Shown here: positions 32,554 to 40,278 of the stretch, in pieces
Position numbering within the stretch: position 1 is the stretch's first letter
How the letters are laid out: every line of letters starts with the position of its first letter
NCBI GenBank assembly: GCA_019241525.1
Contig: JAFAWY010000135.1
Coordinates: forward strand, 1-40,278
Length of the DNA: 40,278 bases
Direction: 5' to 3'
Source of the DNA: Pseudonocardiales bacterium
GTDB taxonomy: Bacteria; Actinomycetota; Actinomycetes; Mycobacteriales; Pseudonocardiaceae
Translations under genes and position numbers: made by a program
The notes under the pieces: generated by a model
Database searches by the model: none
The model's input: only the letters and a program-made list of their open reading frames with translations
What the model was told of the DNA's origin: nothing

Positions 32554-33945
32554 CTAGGCGTGTTGTGTGGATGGCCGGCCGGGTAGCTCAAGAATCATCA
32601 GCGTGCCACCCTCCGCGCGCCGGCTAGCCCGAACGCTACCGCCGTGACGGGAAGCCACCTGGGCGACGATCGCCAGTCCCAACCCGGAGCCGGGCAGGGT
32701 ACGCGCATCGGGGGAACGGTAGAAACGCTCGAAGATGTACGGCAGGTCGGCCTCTGCGATTCCTGGTCCGGCATCAGCGATGTGCACCTCGGCGGTGCCG
32801 TGGTCCGTGGCGGCCAACCGAACGTCGACGGTCGCCCCCGGAGGACTCCACTTGGCGGCGTTGTCCAGCAGGTTCAGCACAGCGCGCTCGAGAGCGTTGG
32901 CGTCTCCGAGCAAGCTCCAAGGCGCGAGGTCGACATCGAATTGGACATCAGGCGCGCGCCGGGCCACCCTGGCCAGCGCGCGCTCAACCACATCGGTGAG
33001 CTCCACCGGTTCGTGGACCACCTGCGGAGCGTCCTCGCGGGCCAGCTCGACAAGATCACCGACCAGGGTGGTGAGCTCTTCGACTTGGGCCCGCACGTCG
33101 TCGGAAATCTCCTTGCGGTCCTGCTCAGACAACGACGGGGCGTCCGGGCGGTCCGAAGCCGCGAGCAATTCCAGGTTGGTTCGCAATGAAGTGAGCGGAG
33201 TGCGTAGCTCGTGGCCGGCGTCGGCGACCAGCCGGCGTTGGCGTTCCTGTGATTCGGCCAGCGCGCCGAGCATGCTGTTGAAGCTCGCGGTAAGCCGAGC
33301 CAGCTCGTCATCGCCGGAGATGGCGATCGGCGTCAGGTTGCCAGTGCGGGCCACCCGCTCGGTCGCTTCGGTCAGCCGTTGCACCGGGCGCAGTCCGCCC
33401 TGAGCGACCGCAGTGCCGGCCGCGGCGGCCAGCAGCACACCGGCTCCGCCGACCAACGTGAAGACCAGGCCGAGCCGGGCCAGGGTGGTACGCGTGGTGT
33501 CCAACCCCCGCGCGACGACCAGCGCAGCGCCTGGGCCCGCAGGCACGGCAGCGACCCGCAGGTCCCGTGCTTTGTCGGTACGTAATGACTGCAGGCGCTG
33601 ACCGCGCGCCACCGCGAGTTCCTCGGCGCCCATCGCCAGATCGCCACCGACCACGCTGCGGCCGGTGCGGCCATCAAGCAAGCCCACTCTGATGTCCGCC
33701 GCGCCGAAGAAGCTGTCCGGTATGCCCCCCAGCTGCTCGGCATTGGCCAACGCGTTGCGCAGCGAGTCGGCGCGCTGCAGCAGTGTCGTGTCGAGCTGGT
33801 CATACAAGCTGGTGCGAACGGTGAAATAGCCAGCGAGGGATACCAGGGCAACAGCGCTTCCCACGCACACCGCGGCCAGCGCGGTGACCCTGGTGCGCAG
33901 CGACATCCGCCGGTTTCGGAACTTCGGATCGACTAACTGGATCAC
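32554..33945 (-). CDS. mprB: MprB-like sensor histidine kinase
   Basis: The 463-residue kinase starts at GTG 33945, overlapping the mprA stop as GTGA. It has two membrane segments (about 19-43 and 157-181) enclosing a 115-residue sensor domain, a HAMP linker, the H box [15 protein letters not shown] (His245), the N box [11 protein letters not shown], and G boxes DAGPGI and GSGLGLAI. It senses envelope stress and phosphorylates MprA. The longer open frame upstream is inside mprA and is rejected. The pepD gene follows after 44 bp. Confidence 0.92.
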   Translation of the reverse strand: MIQLVDPKFRNRRMSLRTRVTALAAVCVGSAVALVSLAGYFTVRTSLYDQLDTTLLQRADSLRNALANAEQLGGIPDSFFGAADIRVGLLDGRTGRSVVGGDLAMGAEELAVARGQRLQSLRTDKARDLRVAAVPAGPGAALVVARGLDTTRTTLARLGLVFTLVGGAGVLLAAAAGTAVAQGGLRPVQRLTEATERVARTGNLTPIAISGDDELARLTASFNSMLGALAESQERQRRLVADAGHELRTPLTSLRTNLELLAASDRPDAPSLSEQDRKEISDDVRAQVEELTTLVGDLVELAREDAPQVVHEPVELTDVVERALARVARRAPDVQFDVDLAPWSLLGDANALERAVLNLLDNAAKWSPPGATVDVRLAATDHGTAEVHIADAGPGIAEADLPYIFERFYRSPDARTLPGSGLGLAIVAQVASRHGGSVRASRRAEGGTLMILELPGRPSTQHA

Positions 33946-34640
33946 GGAGGCGTCTCTCGCAATGCGTAACCGACCCCCCGCACGGTGTGGATTAACCTCG
34001 GCTCCCCGCCCGCTTCGGTCTTGCGTCGCAGGTACCCGACGTAGACCTCCAGCGCATTGCCGGAGGTGGGGAAATCGTAGCCCCATACGTCTTCCAGGAT
34101 CCGGCTTCGGGTCAAGACCTGCCGAGGGTGTCGCATGAACAGTTCCAGCAAGCTGAACTCAGTGCGAGTCAGGCTGATCCGGCGCTCACCGCGGGTGACC
34201 TCGCGGGTGCTTTCATCGAGCACCAGATCCGCGAAGCTGAGCGGGGCTCCCTCCGGCCCGGCGGATGCGCCGCCATCAGGGGGGGAACGCCGCAGCAGCG
34301 CCCGTAGCCGAGCGAGCAGTTCTTCCAGGGCGAAGGGTTTGGGTAAGTAGTCGTCAGCGCCGGCATCGAGCCCGGCGACCCGGTCAGAGATCGCATCCCG
34401 GGCGGTGAGCACCAGAATCGGCAGATCATCGCCAGTTCCCCGCAGCCGTCGGCACACTTCAAGGCCGTCAACTCTGGGCATCATCACGTCGAGCACCATC
34501 GCATCAGGGCGCGACGTGGCCAACACTTCCAGGGCTTGCTGGCCATCCCCCGCCAGCTGCACCGTGTAGCCGTTGAACTGCAGCGACCGACGTAGCGAGT
34601 CCCGAACGGCTCGGTCATCGTCGACCACGAGGATGCGCAT
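33942..34640 (-). CDS. mprA: MprA-like OmpR-family response regulator
   Basis: The 232-residue protein has a receiver domain (acidic pocket VVDDDR, phospho-acceptor Asp51 in [11 protein letters not shown], Lys101 in LPKPF) and an OmpR-type winged-helix domain ([40 protein letters not shown]). It would control the downstream mprB-pepD genes and other envelope-stress genes. It overlaps mprB by 4 bp and follows the MarR gene by 65 bp. Confidence 0.93.
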   Translation of the reverse strand: MRILVVDDDRAVRDSLRRSLQFNGYTVQLAGDGQQALEVLATSRPDAMVLDVMMPRVDGLEVCRRLRGTGDDLPILVLTARDAISDRVAGLDAGADDYLPKPFALEELLARLRALLRRSPPDGGASAGPEGAPLSFADLVLDESTREVTRGERRISLTRTEFSLLELFMRHPRQVLTRSRILEDVWGYDFPTSGNALEVYVGYLRRKTEAGGEPRLIHTVRGVGYALRETPP

Positions 34641-34705
34641 AAGCCCAGTGTGGACCCACCGCCTGAGAGGCCGCTTAGACGGCCTGCCCTAACTACGCTG
34701 CGTTG

Positions 34706-35197
34706 TCAAGCGGTAGACGGGTAAACAGAGTCCCTGAGCACGTCGATGAGATACCGGCGAATCTGCGGGCTCATGCTGGTAAGCATGGCATGCAGCCGTT
34801 TGGCGGCGTCTGTTCCGGTATCTCCGATGATCTTCGTGGCAGCCGCGGTGAGGGTCAGGCTGACTCGCCGGCGATTGTCGGGGTCCGTCGTGCGGCACAC
34901 CAGCCCGGCGTGCGCCAACCGGTCAACCATCGCGGAAGTAGCCGGTGGTCGCGTGCCCAATGCCTTGGCGAGGTCGGTAAGGCTCACCGGCGCCAGCGCG
35001 CTGATCAGATGCATCGTCGCCAACTGTAACAGCGTCATCCCGCGACCCGCCCACACAGCTGGTGGGCTTGCGGCGACAACGGCCCTCAGGTGCGTGAGGA
35101 GCCAGTCGATGTCCTCAGCCTTCACCCCCTCCGTGGGTGGATCACCGCTCGCGGACCGATCGTGAGACCGGGTTGCGGTATGCCGTCCGTCACCCAC
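34706..35197 (-). CDS. MarR-family transcription regulator
   Basis: The 163-residue protein has a winged helix-turn-helix: LLQLATMHLISALAPVSLTD, ALGTRPPATSAMVDRLAHAG, LVCRTTDPDNRRRVSLTLTA. MarR proteins bind palindromes as dimers and usually respond to small ligands or oxidants. The GTG at 35197 is taken; a later start at VKAEDID is possible. An iron box lies 35 bp upstream, so expression probably depends on iron. It precedes mprA on the same strand and might be cotranscribed with the stress operon. Confidence 0.82.
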   Translation of the reverse strand: MGDGRHTATRSHDRSASGDPPTEGVKAEDIDWLLTHLRAVVAASPPAVWAGRGMTLLQLATMHLISALAPVSLTDLAKALGTRPPATSAMVDRLAHAGLVCRTTDPDNRRRVSLTLTAAATKIIGDTGTDAAKRLHAMLTSMSPQIRRYLIDVLRDSVYPSTA

Positions 35198-35231
35198 GGT
35201 GCACGCTCACCTCGCTCTGTCTACCAGCTAG

Positions 35232-35250
35232 CAAGGTTAGCCTAAGTTAA
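35232..35250 (-). promoter_or_regulatory. DtxR/IdeR iron box upstream of the MarR gene
   Basis: CAAGGTTAGCCTAAGTTAA matches the IdeR/DtxR consensus TWAGGTTAGSCTAACCTWA at 16 of 19 positions, including the central GGTTAGCCTAA. It lies 35 bp before the MarR start, where a bound regulator would block the promoter when iron is plentiful. Confidence 0.7.
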
Positions 35251-35371
35251 ATCAGTACCCGGCACTAGGCCCCTGATCGCCTGAACTTGGCCTTGTTCTC
35301 AGCGCAGTGCGTCCGGCCAGCACTGACCGCTCGAACCAGTGGTCATGACGGTCGACGCCACGCCAGGCCGA

Positions 35372-35392
35372 CAGGCGTACGCAGTACGCCTG
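35372..35392. other. Perfect 9-bp palindrome
   Basis: CAGGCGTAC (35372-35380), spacer GCA, GTACGCCTG (35384-35392). The 3-base centre makes it better suited as a protein-binding palindrome than as a terminator. It lies between csbD and the MarR gene. Confidence 0.5.
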
Positions 35393-35406
35393 ATCTCCAC
35401 TGCCCT

Positions 35407-35439
35407 CGCCGGACTAGGGAGCGTGCCCCTAGTCCGGCG
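35407..35439 (-). terminator. 13-bp hairpin downstream of the CsbD-like gene
   Basis: CGCCGGACTAGGG (35407-35419) pairs perfectly with CCCTAGTCCGGCG (35427-35439) around a 7-base loop, 53 bp after the csbD stop on the reverse strand. A strong stem without a U tract is common for high-GC actinobacterial terminators. Confidence 0.7.
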
Positions 35440-35491
35440 TGGCGCTGATCCCGCATGTGGCCAGGAATTCTACGGCCGGATAGCGCGCTTA

Positions 35492-35707
35492 CTACTTGTT
35501 GCCATCACTCAACTTGTCGCGGGCATCCTCAATCGCACCTGCGGCCTTGTCCCGCAGGTCATGCGCACTCTCCTTGACTTCTCCGGCCAAGTGGTCACTC
35601 TTTCCAGAGTCCTCAAGTTTCTCATTGCCCGTTAATTGGCCGAGTTTTTCTTTCGCCTCACCGATAAGCTGCTCGGCCTTGTCCATGGCCTTGTCCAGGA
35701 TGCCCAC
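35492..35707 (-). CDS. CsbD-family stress protein
   Basis: The 71-residue protein starts VGILDKAMDKAEQLIGEAKE and carries KLGQLTGNEKLEDSGKSDHL, the CsbD signature. It is hydrophilic, helical and Lys/Glu-rich, as usual for this family of general-stress proteins with unknown mechanism. The GTG at 35707 is preceded by AGGGAG at good spacing; the earlier ATG has none. Confidence 0.88.
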   Translation of the reverse strand: MGILDKAMDKAEQLIGEAKEKLGQLTGNEKLEDSGKSDHLAGEVKESAHDLRDKAAGAIEDARDKLSDGNK

Positions 35708-35907
35708 GCGAGCTCCCTTCTCTGAATTACGGGTTAGTGGTCTTACGGGAAACCCCTGCATTGCCAATCGCCGCCAAATGCCTCAACGACGTGCCGCCGC
35801 ACCCTACCGAAACTTCGGAGGTCTGACCGTGCTGGGCAGCTATCCGGGTCCTGTCGTCGGGGACCCTTGATCGACAATCAACTGATTCGCCGGCTTCCGC
35901 TGAGCCG

Positions 35908-36336
35908 CTACCCGGCTTTGGCCGCGTGCACCGAAGGCTCACCTTGCCTGCCAGTTGCCATAGCCACCGGCCGGGCACTCCGCGCAGAAGATGCCTCATC
36001 GCCGAGGTGAACAAGAATCTCACGGCCCGGCTGTGGCCGCTGCACCTGGCTGTGCTTATGGCGCGAGACGTGCACCGCTGCCTGCCGCTGCCCGGCGGTC
36101 ATGCCACCCACCACGCCGTACTGCTCGGCGGCAGGGTACACCAGGGCTTCGGCCAGACAGGCTGCTGCCACCGGGCAGCCTGCGCATACCGCCAGTGCCC
36201 GCCGCTCCCAGGGATACAGCGACTTGCCGGGAGGACTGTCAGCGGGTCCGAAGAAGATCTCGGGCTCCACGCCCCAACATGCCGGCTTGCGGCGAGCATT
36301 ACGCTCGCGCGGGGATACTTGATCAAACTTGATCAT
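35908..36336 (-). CDS. WhiB-family iron-sulfur regulator with variant GVVGG motif
   Basis: The 142-residue protein (ATG 36336) has the four conserved cysteines of WhiB proteins: one in KPACWG, two in VCAGC and one in AACLAEAL, which bind a [4Fe-4S] cluster. The turn that normally reads G(V/I)WGG is GVVGG here, so the conserved Trp contacting the sigma factor is replaced by Val. A basic tail follows (VHVSRHKHSQVQRPQP). WhiB proteins act with the primary sigma factor SigA to control development, redox or antibiotic responses. The long C-terminal tail and the Trp loss place it outside the classic WhiA-D sets. Confidence 0.85.
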   Translation of the reverse strand: MIKFDQVSPRERNARRKPACWGVEPEIFFGPADSPPGKSLYPWERRALAVCAGCPVAAACLAEALVYPAAEQYGVVGGMTAGQRQAAVHVSRHKHSQVQRPQPGREILVHLGDEASSARSARPVAMATGRQGEPSVHAAKAG

Positions 36337-36413
36337 GCCCACCACCACCTATGGAAAGCCGCTTCATGCTCGTACAGATTTGTAACGGTCTCAGCGGCCG
36401 CTCAATGCGGAAC

Positions 36414-36650
36414 TTACGAGTAAGAACCGACTCTTTCTCGAGCAACGCGAGCTGGCCGCGATTGAGTGGAACGATCCCTTTGCCGGGCAGCCTGCAGGTC
36501 GTGCAATTGCCTGTACAAAAAAGTTTGCGCCGCCGCCTGCCGCCTTGCCCGAATCGCACGCTTGCGCTCATTAAAGCCATACCCTAGGAGCGCGCCGAGC
36601 ACGAAGGCGACCAGAAGAGATGCTGCTAGAACGATCAATCCGACACTCAT
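36414..36650 (-). CDS. Small membrane protein with basic coiled tail
   Basis: The 78-residue protein has one membrane segment (MSVGLIVLAASLLVAFVLGA and beyond, about 3-25) followed by a strongly basic helical tail (NERKRAIRARRQAAAQTFLY). The ATG at 36650 is preceded by AAGGAG at good spacing. The N-out, basic-in topology is clear. I know no family; it could be a regulator or anchor. Confidence 0.6.
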   Translation of the reverse strand: MSVGLIVLAASLLVAFVLGALLGYGFNERKRAIRARRQAAAQTFLYRQLHDLQAARQRDRSTQSRPARVARERVGSYS

Positions 36651-36960
36651 TTCCCACTCCTTCTTACTGGGCATCCCATGTAATTGGTGAGGGGTCTGTC
36701 AAGGATCAACCAGTAACGTGCGCTTGGTATCGGCTGCCCGCGCTATGCCATCGGCTCCCGTTGTAGCCGGGCCATGACCGTCTTGGCACTCTTGGCACCA
36801 TCCTCACCCCCTGTTCGGTGTGGGCCGGGCCAGCTCCGAGACGCTGGCTTTGGTTGCGCTGAGTTACCCGCTGGCGTCGGTGAGTAAACATAGCTGCCTA
36901 ATGGCCCCGACTCCAGCAACCGACAACGGGGTTTAGGGCAGGTGATGCCCGAACGATGTA
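36651..36960. other. Intergenic region
   Basis: I see no gene or RNA here. A short direct repeat (CTTGGCACTCTTGGCACC, near 36783-36800) is the only structure noted. The open frame on the reverse strand has no ribosome binding site or coding look. Confidence 0.3.
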
Positions 36961-38679
36961 CTACGGGCTCATCGTGGCTGGGGTAGTCGCAGGCTCATCC
37001 AATTGACGCCACATCTCGGTGGCCACGCTGCGGATCAGGACCCGCCCCAGGCCCGCGCGTGTCGCCAGGACGATGAGACGGTCACCACCGGCAAGACGGT
37101 GATCGGACGGCGCTGGAAGCTCGAGAGTGTCCGCCGCACGGCGTTGGATCGCAATCACCTGCGCCTGGTGTGGCGCATTAACGGACGCGGCCACCACGCC
37201 ATCGAGGTCGGAACCTGCCTGAATGGGCACTTCGGCCATGAGCAGGATCCGGCGGCCCACCGGAATGGTGCCCAAGACCTCGCGGCGCAACATCGCCCCG
37301 GCAAAAGCCGGCGCCGCGAGACCGGGCACACTCCGCGAGATGGTGATCCCGAAGTTGCGCTCGACTCGTTCGGCAAGGTCACCGTCAAACAAGCGCAAGA
37401 CGACGCGCAGATGCTCGCTCATTGCGCGGCCGTGCAGGGCCGCTTCAAGATTGGTGACGTCATTGCCGGTCACGGCGACCAGAGCACGGCAGGTACCGAC
37501 GTAGGCCGCGCGCAGGGTGTCTTCCCGGCTGGCGTCACCGAACACGATTGGCACACCGATTTGCCGTGCGAGCGGCACTCCCCGGGCGTGCTCGTCGATT
37601 TCCACGCACACGACAGGAACGCCCAGATCATCTAACTGCGACACCACACGGGCGCCGACGTTGCCCAGGCCCACAACGACCACGTGGCCCACAATGGGCC
37701 GGATCCTGCCCAGCACGGTGTCCAGGCGGGAGCTGACCACCGCATCGACGACCGTTGCGGTGACCACCGGGATGATCGAGATCCCGACGATCGTGACCAT
37801 CGTCTGGACGATCTTGTTGGCGATACTGAGCCCAGTGTCGGGCTGGGCGGCCCCAGCGGCGTCGAGGAGCACGAGGTACAACGCGTCGTACCACGACAGG
37901 CCCCCTAGCCTGGCGAACAGGGCGGTAGCAAGCCCCAGCACTACGAGCAGTCCTAGCGCGGTGATTCCCAGCTTGCGGTTGAACGATGCGCCGATGCGCC
38001 ACCACAGCGTCCGAAGCAGGTCGCGACGGCGACGGTGCGTGGGGTTGTCGCCGAGCGTGGCGTGCCCCTCGGCCAGAACAAGATCGGCCTGCTCCTGGTC
38101 TGTAGGGAGCAGGTCGGTTTGCCCTGAATTGCTGGTGTCCGCGAGCGCACAAATCAGCCGATCCGAAGCCACGTCGCATCGTCGCGCAACATAAAGCGTC
38201 CGGCCTGGTAGACGCACATAGCTGGGCGCCAGCTCACTCAGGGCACCAGCGACAAAAGATGGAGCCGCCGTCTCAGCATCGGACAGCACGGCGCAGCCGG
38301 GGAACAGTGCCTGGATACGTTGCCCGAGGTTCATGTTGAAGAAACGAATCACCAGCCGCGCGTCACGATTGAGTTCCTGCACGCGAAGCGCGGCGTGAAT
38401 GTTGCCGACGTCGTCTTGATCGACTAGCGCTACCGCGCCGGCCTGTTCCACCTGCGCCGCACGGAAGGCGCTCTCGTGCAATTCTGATGCCTCGATAACG
38501 CGCACCTTCGGTATTGCCGAGATCCGTGGCCCATAATTCCGCGCAACCGACGGGAGGATCACGGTCACCTCGTCATCTGTCTGGGTGACCAGCTCCTCGA
38601 CGAGACGGTAGGCCAGCGGATTGTCGCCGCACACCACCAGGTGCGGACTCCGCGGTTGCTGCTGTTCATCCTCCGTCAT
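36961..38679 (-). CDS. Double-RCK (TrkA-N) potassium-channel-like protein
   Basis: The 572-residue protein has an N-terminal TrkA-N/RCK domain (VVCGDNPLAYRLVEEL, about 14-150), a membrane part with two helices (about 237-257 and 289-312) around a pore-like segment (WYDALYLVLLDAAGAAQPD), and a second RCK domain (VVVVGLGNVGARVVSQLDDL, about 331-460) with a TrkA-C-like end. The pore segment lacks the TVGYG selectivity filter of K+ channels, so selectivity is doubtful. Proteins of this architecture occur in actinobacteria and are usually annotated as potassium transporters. The first RCK lacks the classic GxGxxG (it has CGDNPL), the second has it. Confidence 0.82.
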   Translation of the reverse strand: MTEDEQQQPRSPHLVVCGDNPLAYRLVEELVTQTDDEVTVILPSVARNYGPRISAIPKVRVIEASELHESAFRAAQVEQAGAVALVDQDDVGNIHAALRVQELNRDARLVIRFFNMNLGQRIQALFPGCAVLSDAETAAPSFVAGALSELAPSYVRLPGRTLYVARRCDVASDRLICALADTSNSGQTDLLPTDQEQADLVLAEGHATLGDNPTHRRRRDLLRTLWWRIGASFNRKLGITALGLLVVLGLATALFARLGGLSWYDALYLVLLDAAGAAQPDTGLSIANKIVQTMVTIVGISIIPVVTATVVDAVVSSRLDTVLGRIRPIVGHVVVVGLGNVGARVVSQLDDLGVPVVCVEIDEHARGVPLARQIGVPIVFGDASREDTLRAAYVGTCRALVAVTGNDVTNLEAALHGRAMSEHLRVVLRLFDGDLAERVERNFGITISRSVPGLAAPAFAGAMLRREVLGTIPVGRRILLMAEVPIQAGSDLDGVVAASVNAPHQAQVIAIQRRAADTLELPAPSDHRLAGGDRLIVLATRAGLGRVLIRSVATEMWRQLDEPATTPATMSP

Positions 38680-38904
38680 CGCCCCGCGAGACTACGGTGT
38701 GGGATTTCGGGTCCTGGCCAGGGTCAGTCACCTGCAAGGATGTGCCCTTCCCGAAAGGGTGCGGGCCGTGCAACTCGACCCGGCGCTGAGGCGACCCATC
38801 CAACGGATGGACCTGGCTGCTAGATTTCCCCAACTTGTCGCCTTGATCCCACGTTCGTGGTCGCAACGCTGCTGGGCCGCCTACCTGTGGAGTGGAGGGA
38901 AGCG

Positions 38905-39345
38905 ATGCCCGAGTCGTTCGAGGCCGGTGGACTCGTTGCCGACGACATGCTCAACGTCACGGTCAGCGAAGTCAACGCAGGAACGACTCTGTGCGTGGTG
39001 GCTGGCGAGATCGATTTGCTCACCGGGCCGGGCCTGCGGGAAAGGTTGACAGACGCAATCAACGCCGCACCTGCTCATCTTGTGATCGACTTGTCCGGCG
39101 TCCGGCTCCTCGCCTCGATGGGGCTGAGCATCCTTGTCGAGATTCTCGACGTCCAAGAAGCCGCCGGGTACCACCTCGCCCTTGCCGTCGGTAAGAATCG
39201 TGCGGTCGTCAACGCCCTGAAGACCACCGGGCTTGATCAGGTCTTCGATCTTCATGACGCGGTGGCGGAAGCCATTGAATCGTGCTCTTCAGGCATTCGC
39301 GCGGCGCATCCATCGGCCGCCGATGCGCCCCCCACTGGCCACTAA
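38905..39345 (+). CDS. STAS-domain anti-sigma factor antagonist
   Basis: The 146-residue protein has one STAS domain: TTLCVVAGEIDLLTGPGLRE, HLVIDLSGVRLLASMGLSIL and NRAVVNALKTTGLDQVF. The Ser in LLASMGL corresponds to the phosphorylatable serine of SpoIIAA-like antagonists (usual DSSG). In the dephosphorylated form it would bind an anti-sigma kinase and free a sigma factor. No partner kinase is in the window. The ATG at 38905 has GGAGGG upstream and is preferred to the longer frame. Confidence 0.85.
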   Translation: MPESFEAGGLVADDMLNVTVSEVNAGTTLCVVAGEIDLLTGPGLRERLTDAINAAPAHLVIDLSGVRLLASMGLSILVEILDVQEAAGYHLALAVGKNRAVVNALKTTGLDQVFDLHDAVAEAIESCSSGIRAAHPSAADAPPTGH

Positions 39346-39407
39346 GCGGATGTTCCACCAGCCAGCTGCCGTGCCGATGATGACCAGGAGTGGGGAACAG
39401 CCAGCAC

Positions 39408-39439
39408 CGAGGGGGGTCACTCATCGGTGACCCCTCGGC
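39408..39439. terminator. Hairpin after the STAS gene
   Basis: CCGAGGGGGGTCAC (39408-39421) pairs with GTGACCCCTCGG (39428-39439) with two bulged G. A short T-rich stretch (TGTTCTAT) follows. It serves the STAS gene and possibly the convergent small ORF. Confidence 0.75.
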
Positions 39440-39480
39440 TGTTCTATCTCGGTGACGGCGCCGGCATTAGCCGGTAGGCG

Positions 39481-39669
39481 TTACACCCACTGAAGCTGCC
39501 AGGCGTTGGTCCGGATCTGCCCAGCGTCAGTCTGAGCCTGCCCGGCGTAGTTGTGCGCCTGCTGAGCTTGATTGTGGGCCTGCTGAAACTGCGCCTGCGC
39601 CTGCTGAGCCTGGTTCGGCTCTTTTGACCGCAGCAACACACAGTTACCCGAAGGCTCCGATGCTTTCAT
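39481..39669 (-). CDS. Possible small Gln/Ala heptad-repeat protein
   Basis: The 62-residue frame holds six consecutive heptads from about residue 21: QAQQAQA, QFQQAHN, QAQQAHN, YAGQAQT, DAGQIRT, NAWQLQW. It would form a coiled coil or an amphipathic helix. The ATG at 39669 has GAGGG upstream at a longer than ideal distance. Low complexity means that chance or a repeat origin must be considered. No family known. Confidence 0.4.
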   Translation of the reverse strand: MKASEPSGNCVLLRSKEPNQAQQAQAQFQQAHNQAQQAHNYAGQAQTDAGQIRTNAWQLQWV

Positions 39670-39713
39670 AAGCAAGCTGAACCCTCGCCGCTAGGCTCAG
39701 GAAGTCACGCACC

Positions 39714-40106
39714 ATGGCACTGACAGGAGGTTCCGACAAGCATTTTTACGCAATCGATTTTAGCTTTCTCTTGCTAGGCGGCGATCCAGCCAAGATAGCC
39801 GCATTTCTTGATATGGCGATCGATTCGGGTGATCCGGCTTCTCCGCTTATTCAGATAGTGGTATGGGAATCTCCGTTTGACCTCAGCTGGGTATCGGCTT
39901 GTGGCCGGCTCGCGGCAAGGGGCCTGAGCACGCCCTCGCCGCTCGCTGTGGAGCTGGCGCACCACCCCCCTTACGACCTTGCACCACGCCGTGGCCTCGT
40001 GTGGCTCGACAACGGCATCACCGCCACCGAGGTCGTCCGCCGACTCGTCCGCGACGTCACCGTGCTGCTCAAGATCTACACAGACTCATCAAACGGAGAT
40101 CAATGA
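39714..40106 (+). CDS. Unknown 130-residue protein
   Basis: It starts MALTGGSDKHFYAIDFSFLL and continues LGGDPAKIAAFLDMAIDSGD, LIQIVVWESPFDLSWVSACG and ATEVVRRLVRDVTVLLKIYT. It looks like a small soluble alpha/beta protein; there is no signal peptide, membrane segment or known motif. AGGAGG does not precede the ATG closely, so the start is uncertain. The first third has lower GC than its neighbours. Confidence 0.5.
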   Translation: MALTGGSDKHFYAIDFSFLLLGGDPAKIAAFLDMAIDSGDPASPLIQIVVWESPFDLSWVSACGRLAARGLSTPSPLAVELAHHPPYDLAPRRGLVWLDNGITATEVVRRLVRDVTVLLKIYTDSSNGDQ

Positions 40107-40239
40107 CCGGAGCTGCCGCTCTCGCGGCGAGCCGAGACCATGACACACTCCCCCAACACCCACCGTGAACACTGTAGCCAGCCAAACCGGCAGACCAGAG
40201 CCGGCGCGGTAGGCTCTGGACCCGGCAGGCCGCAGGTCA

Positions 40240-40278
40240 GCCCTCGTAGCTCAGGGGATAGAGCATCGGTTTCCTAAA
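40240..40278 (+). tRNA. tRNA-Arg (anticodon CCT), 5' part cut by the window end
   Basis: Acceptor strand GCCCTCG (40240-40246), D arm GCTC-AGGGGATA-GAGC, then ATCGGTTTCCTAAA, which holds the 5' side of the anticodon stem and the loop with CCT. The 3' half lies beyond the window. Confidence 0.88.

Noticed and set aside
32554-34086. mprB starting at 34086
   Set aside because: The first 47 residues overlap mprA by over 140 bases; the GTGA overlap at 33945 is the standard coupling.
36706-36891. 61-codon reverse-strand frame
   Set aside because: No ribosome binding site, Arg-rich composition and no similarity; treated as non-coding.

Overview
This window comes from a high-GC actinomycete. The right part (about 24.1-34.7 kb) resembles the mycobacterial neighbourhood galU - glp/moeA - rimJ - glpR, FmdB-like chaperone, moaB - pepD - mprB - mprA. 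Together with StrR-type regulation, a pSAM2-type integrated element and WhiB proteins, this suggests a relative of the mycobacteria within the Actinomycetia. Pseudonocardiales is my best guess, but it is inferred from gene order and not proven.

Left region (1-24.1 kb) is accessory DNA. It holds an IS481-type element with a damaged transposase, then a StrR/NovG-type pathway regulator preceded by a possible 31-codon leader ORF. A broken MbtH-like gene follows. Next is a convergent operon of a geranylgeranyl-reductase-like flavoprotein and a single-module, fully reducing type I PKS (KS-AT-DH-psiKR-ER-KR-ACP, no thioesterase). After an IS6 scar comes a lower-GC terpenoid/quinone-flavoured block: an unknown protein with an internal duplication, an ABC1/UbiB protein, a phasin-like protein, a polyprenyl diphosphate synthase and an intact class I terpene cyclase. 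A second, truncated terpene cyclase follows and ends next to a truncated IS3 element. The region closes with the remnant of an actinomycete integrative and conjugative element (AICE): phased GACTAGTT repeats, a stump of a conserved cargo gene, Rep, a frameshifted Xis and an intact integrase, beside a tRNA-Ala gene. No transfer gene is visible and no second att copy was found in the window.

Right region (24.1-40.3 kb) looks like backbone. It carries a cell-division/gephyrin set (glpR/sepX, rimJ-like, glp, galU), a 5-formyl-THF cyclo-ligase gene broken by an in-frame TGA and a frameshift, and a CIRCE-controlled FmdB/Ruc-like chaperone gene. A SAF/CpaB-like protein and a striking 11-residue-repeat protein come next. 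The envelope-stress set follows (MarR with an iron box, MprA, MprB, HtrA/PepD, MoaB). Then come CsbD, WhiB, a double-RCK channel-like protein, a STAS protein, two uncertain small genes and the 5' part of a tRNA-Arg.

Many genes on the left, and one on the right, carry single frameshifts. This reflects either real decay or residual sequencing error; read data would decide. The best candidates for unexplored biology are the PKS/flavoprotein locus with its coupled leader ORF, the UbiB/phasin/terpenoid block with a shared 11-bp motif in its divergent promoter region, and the hendecad-repeat protein.
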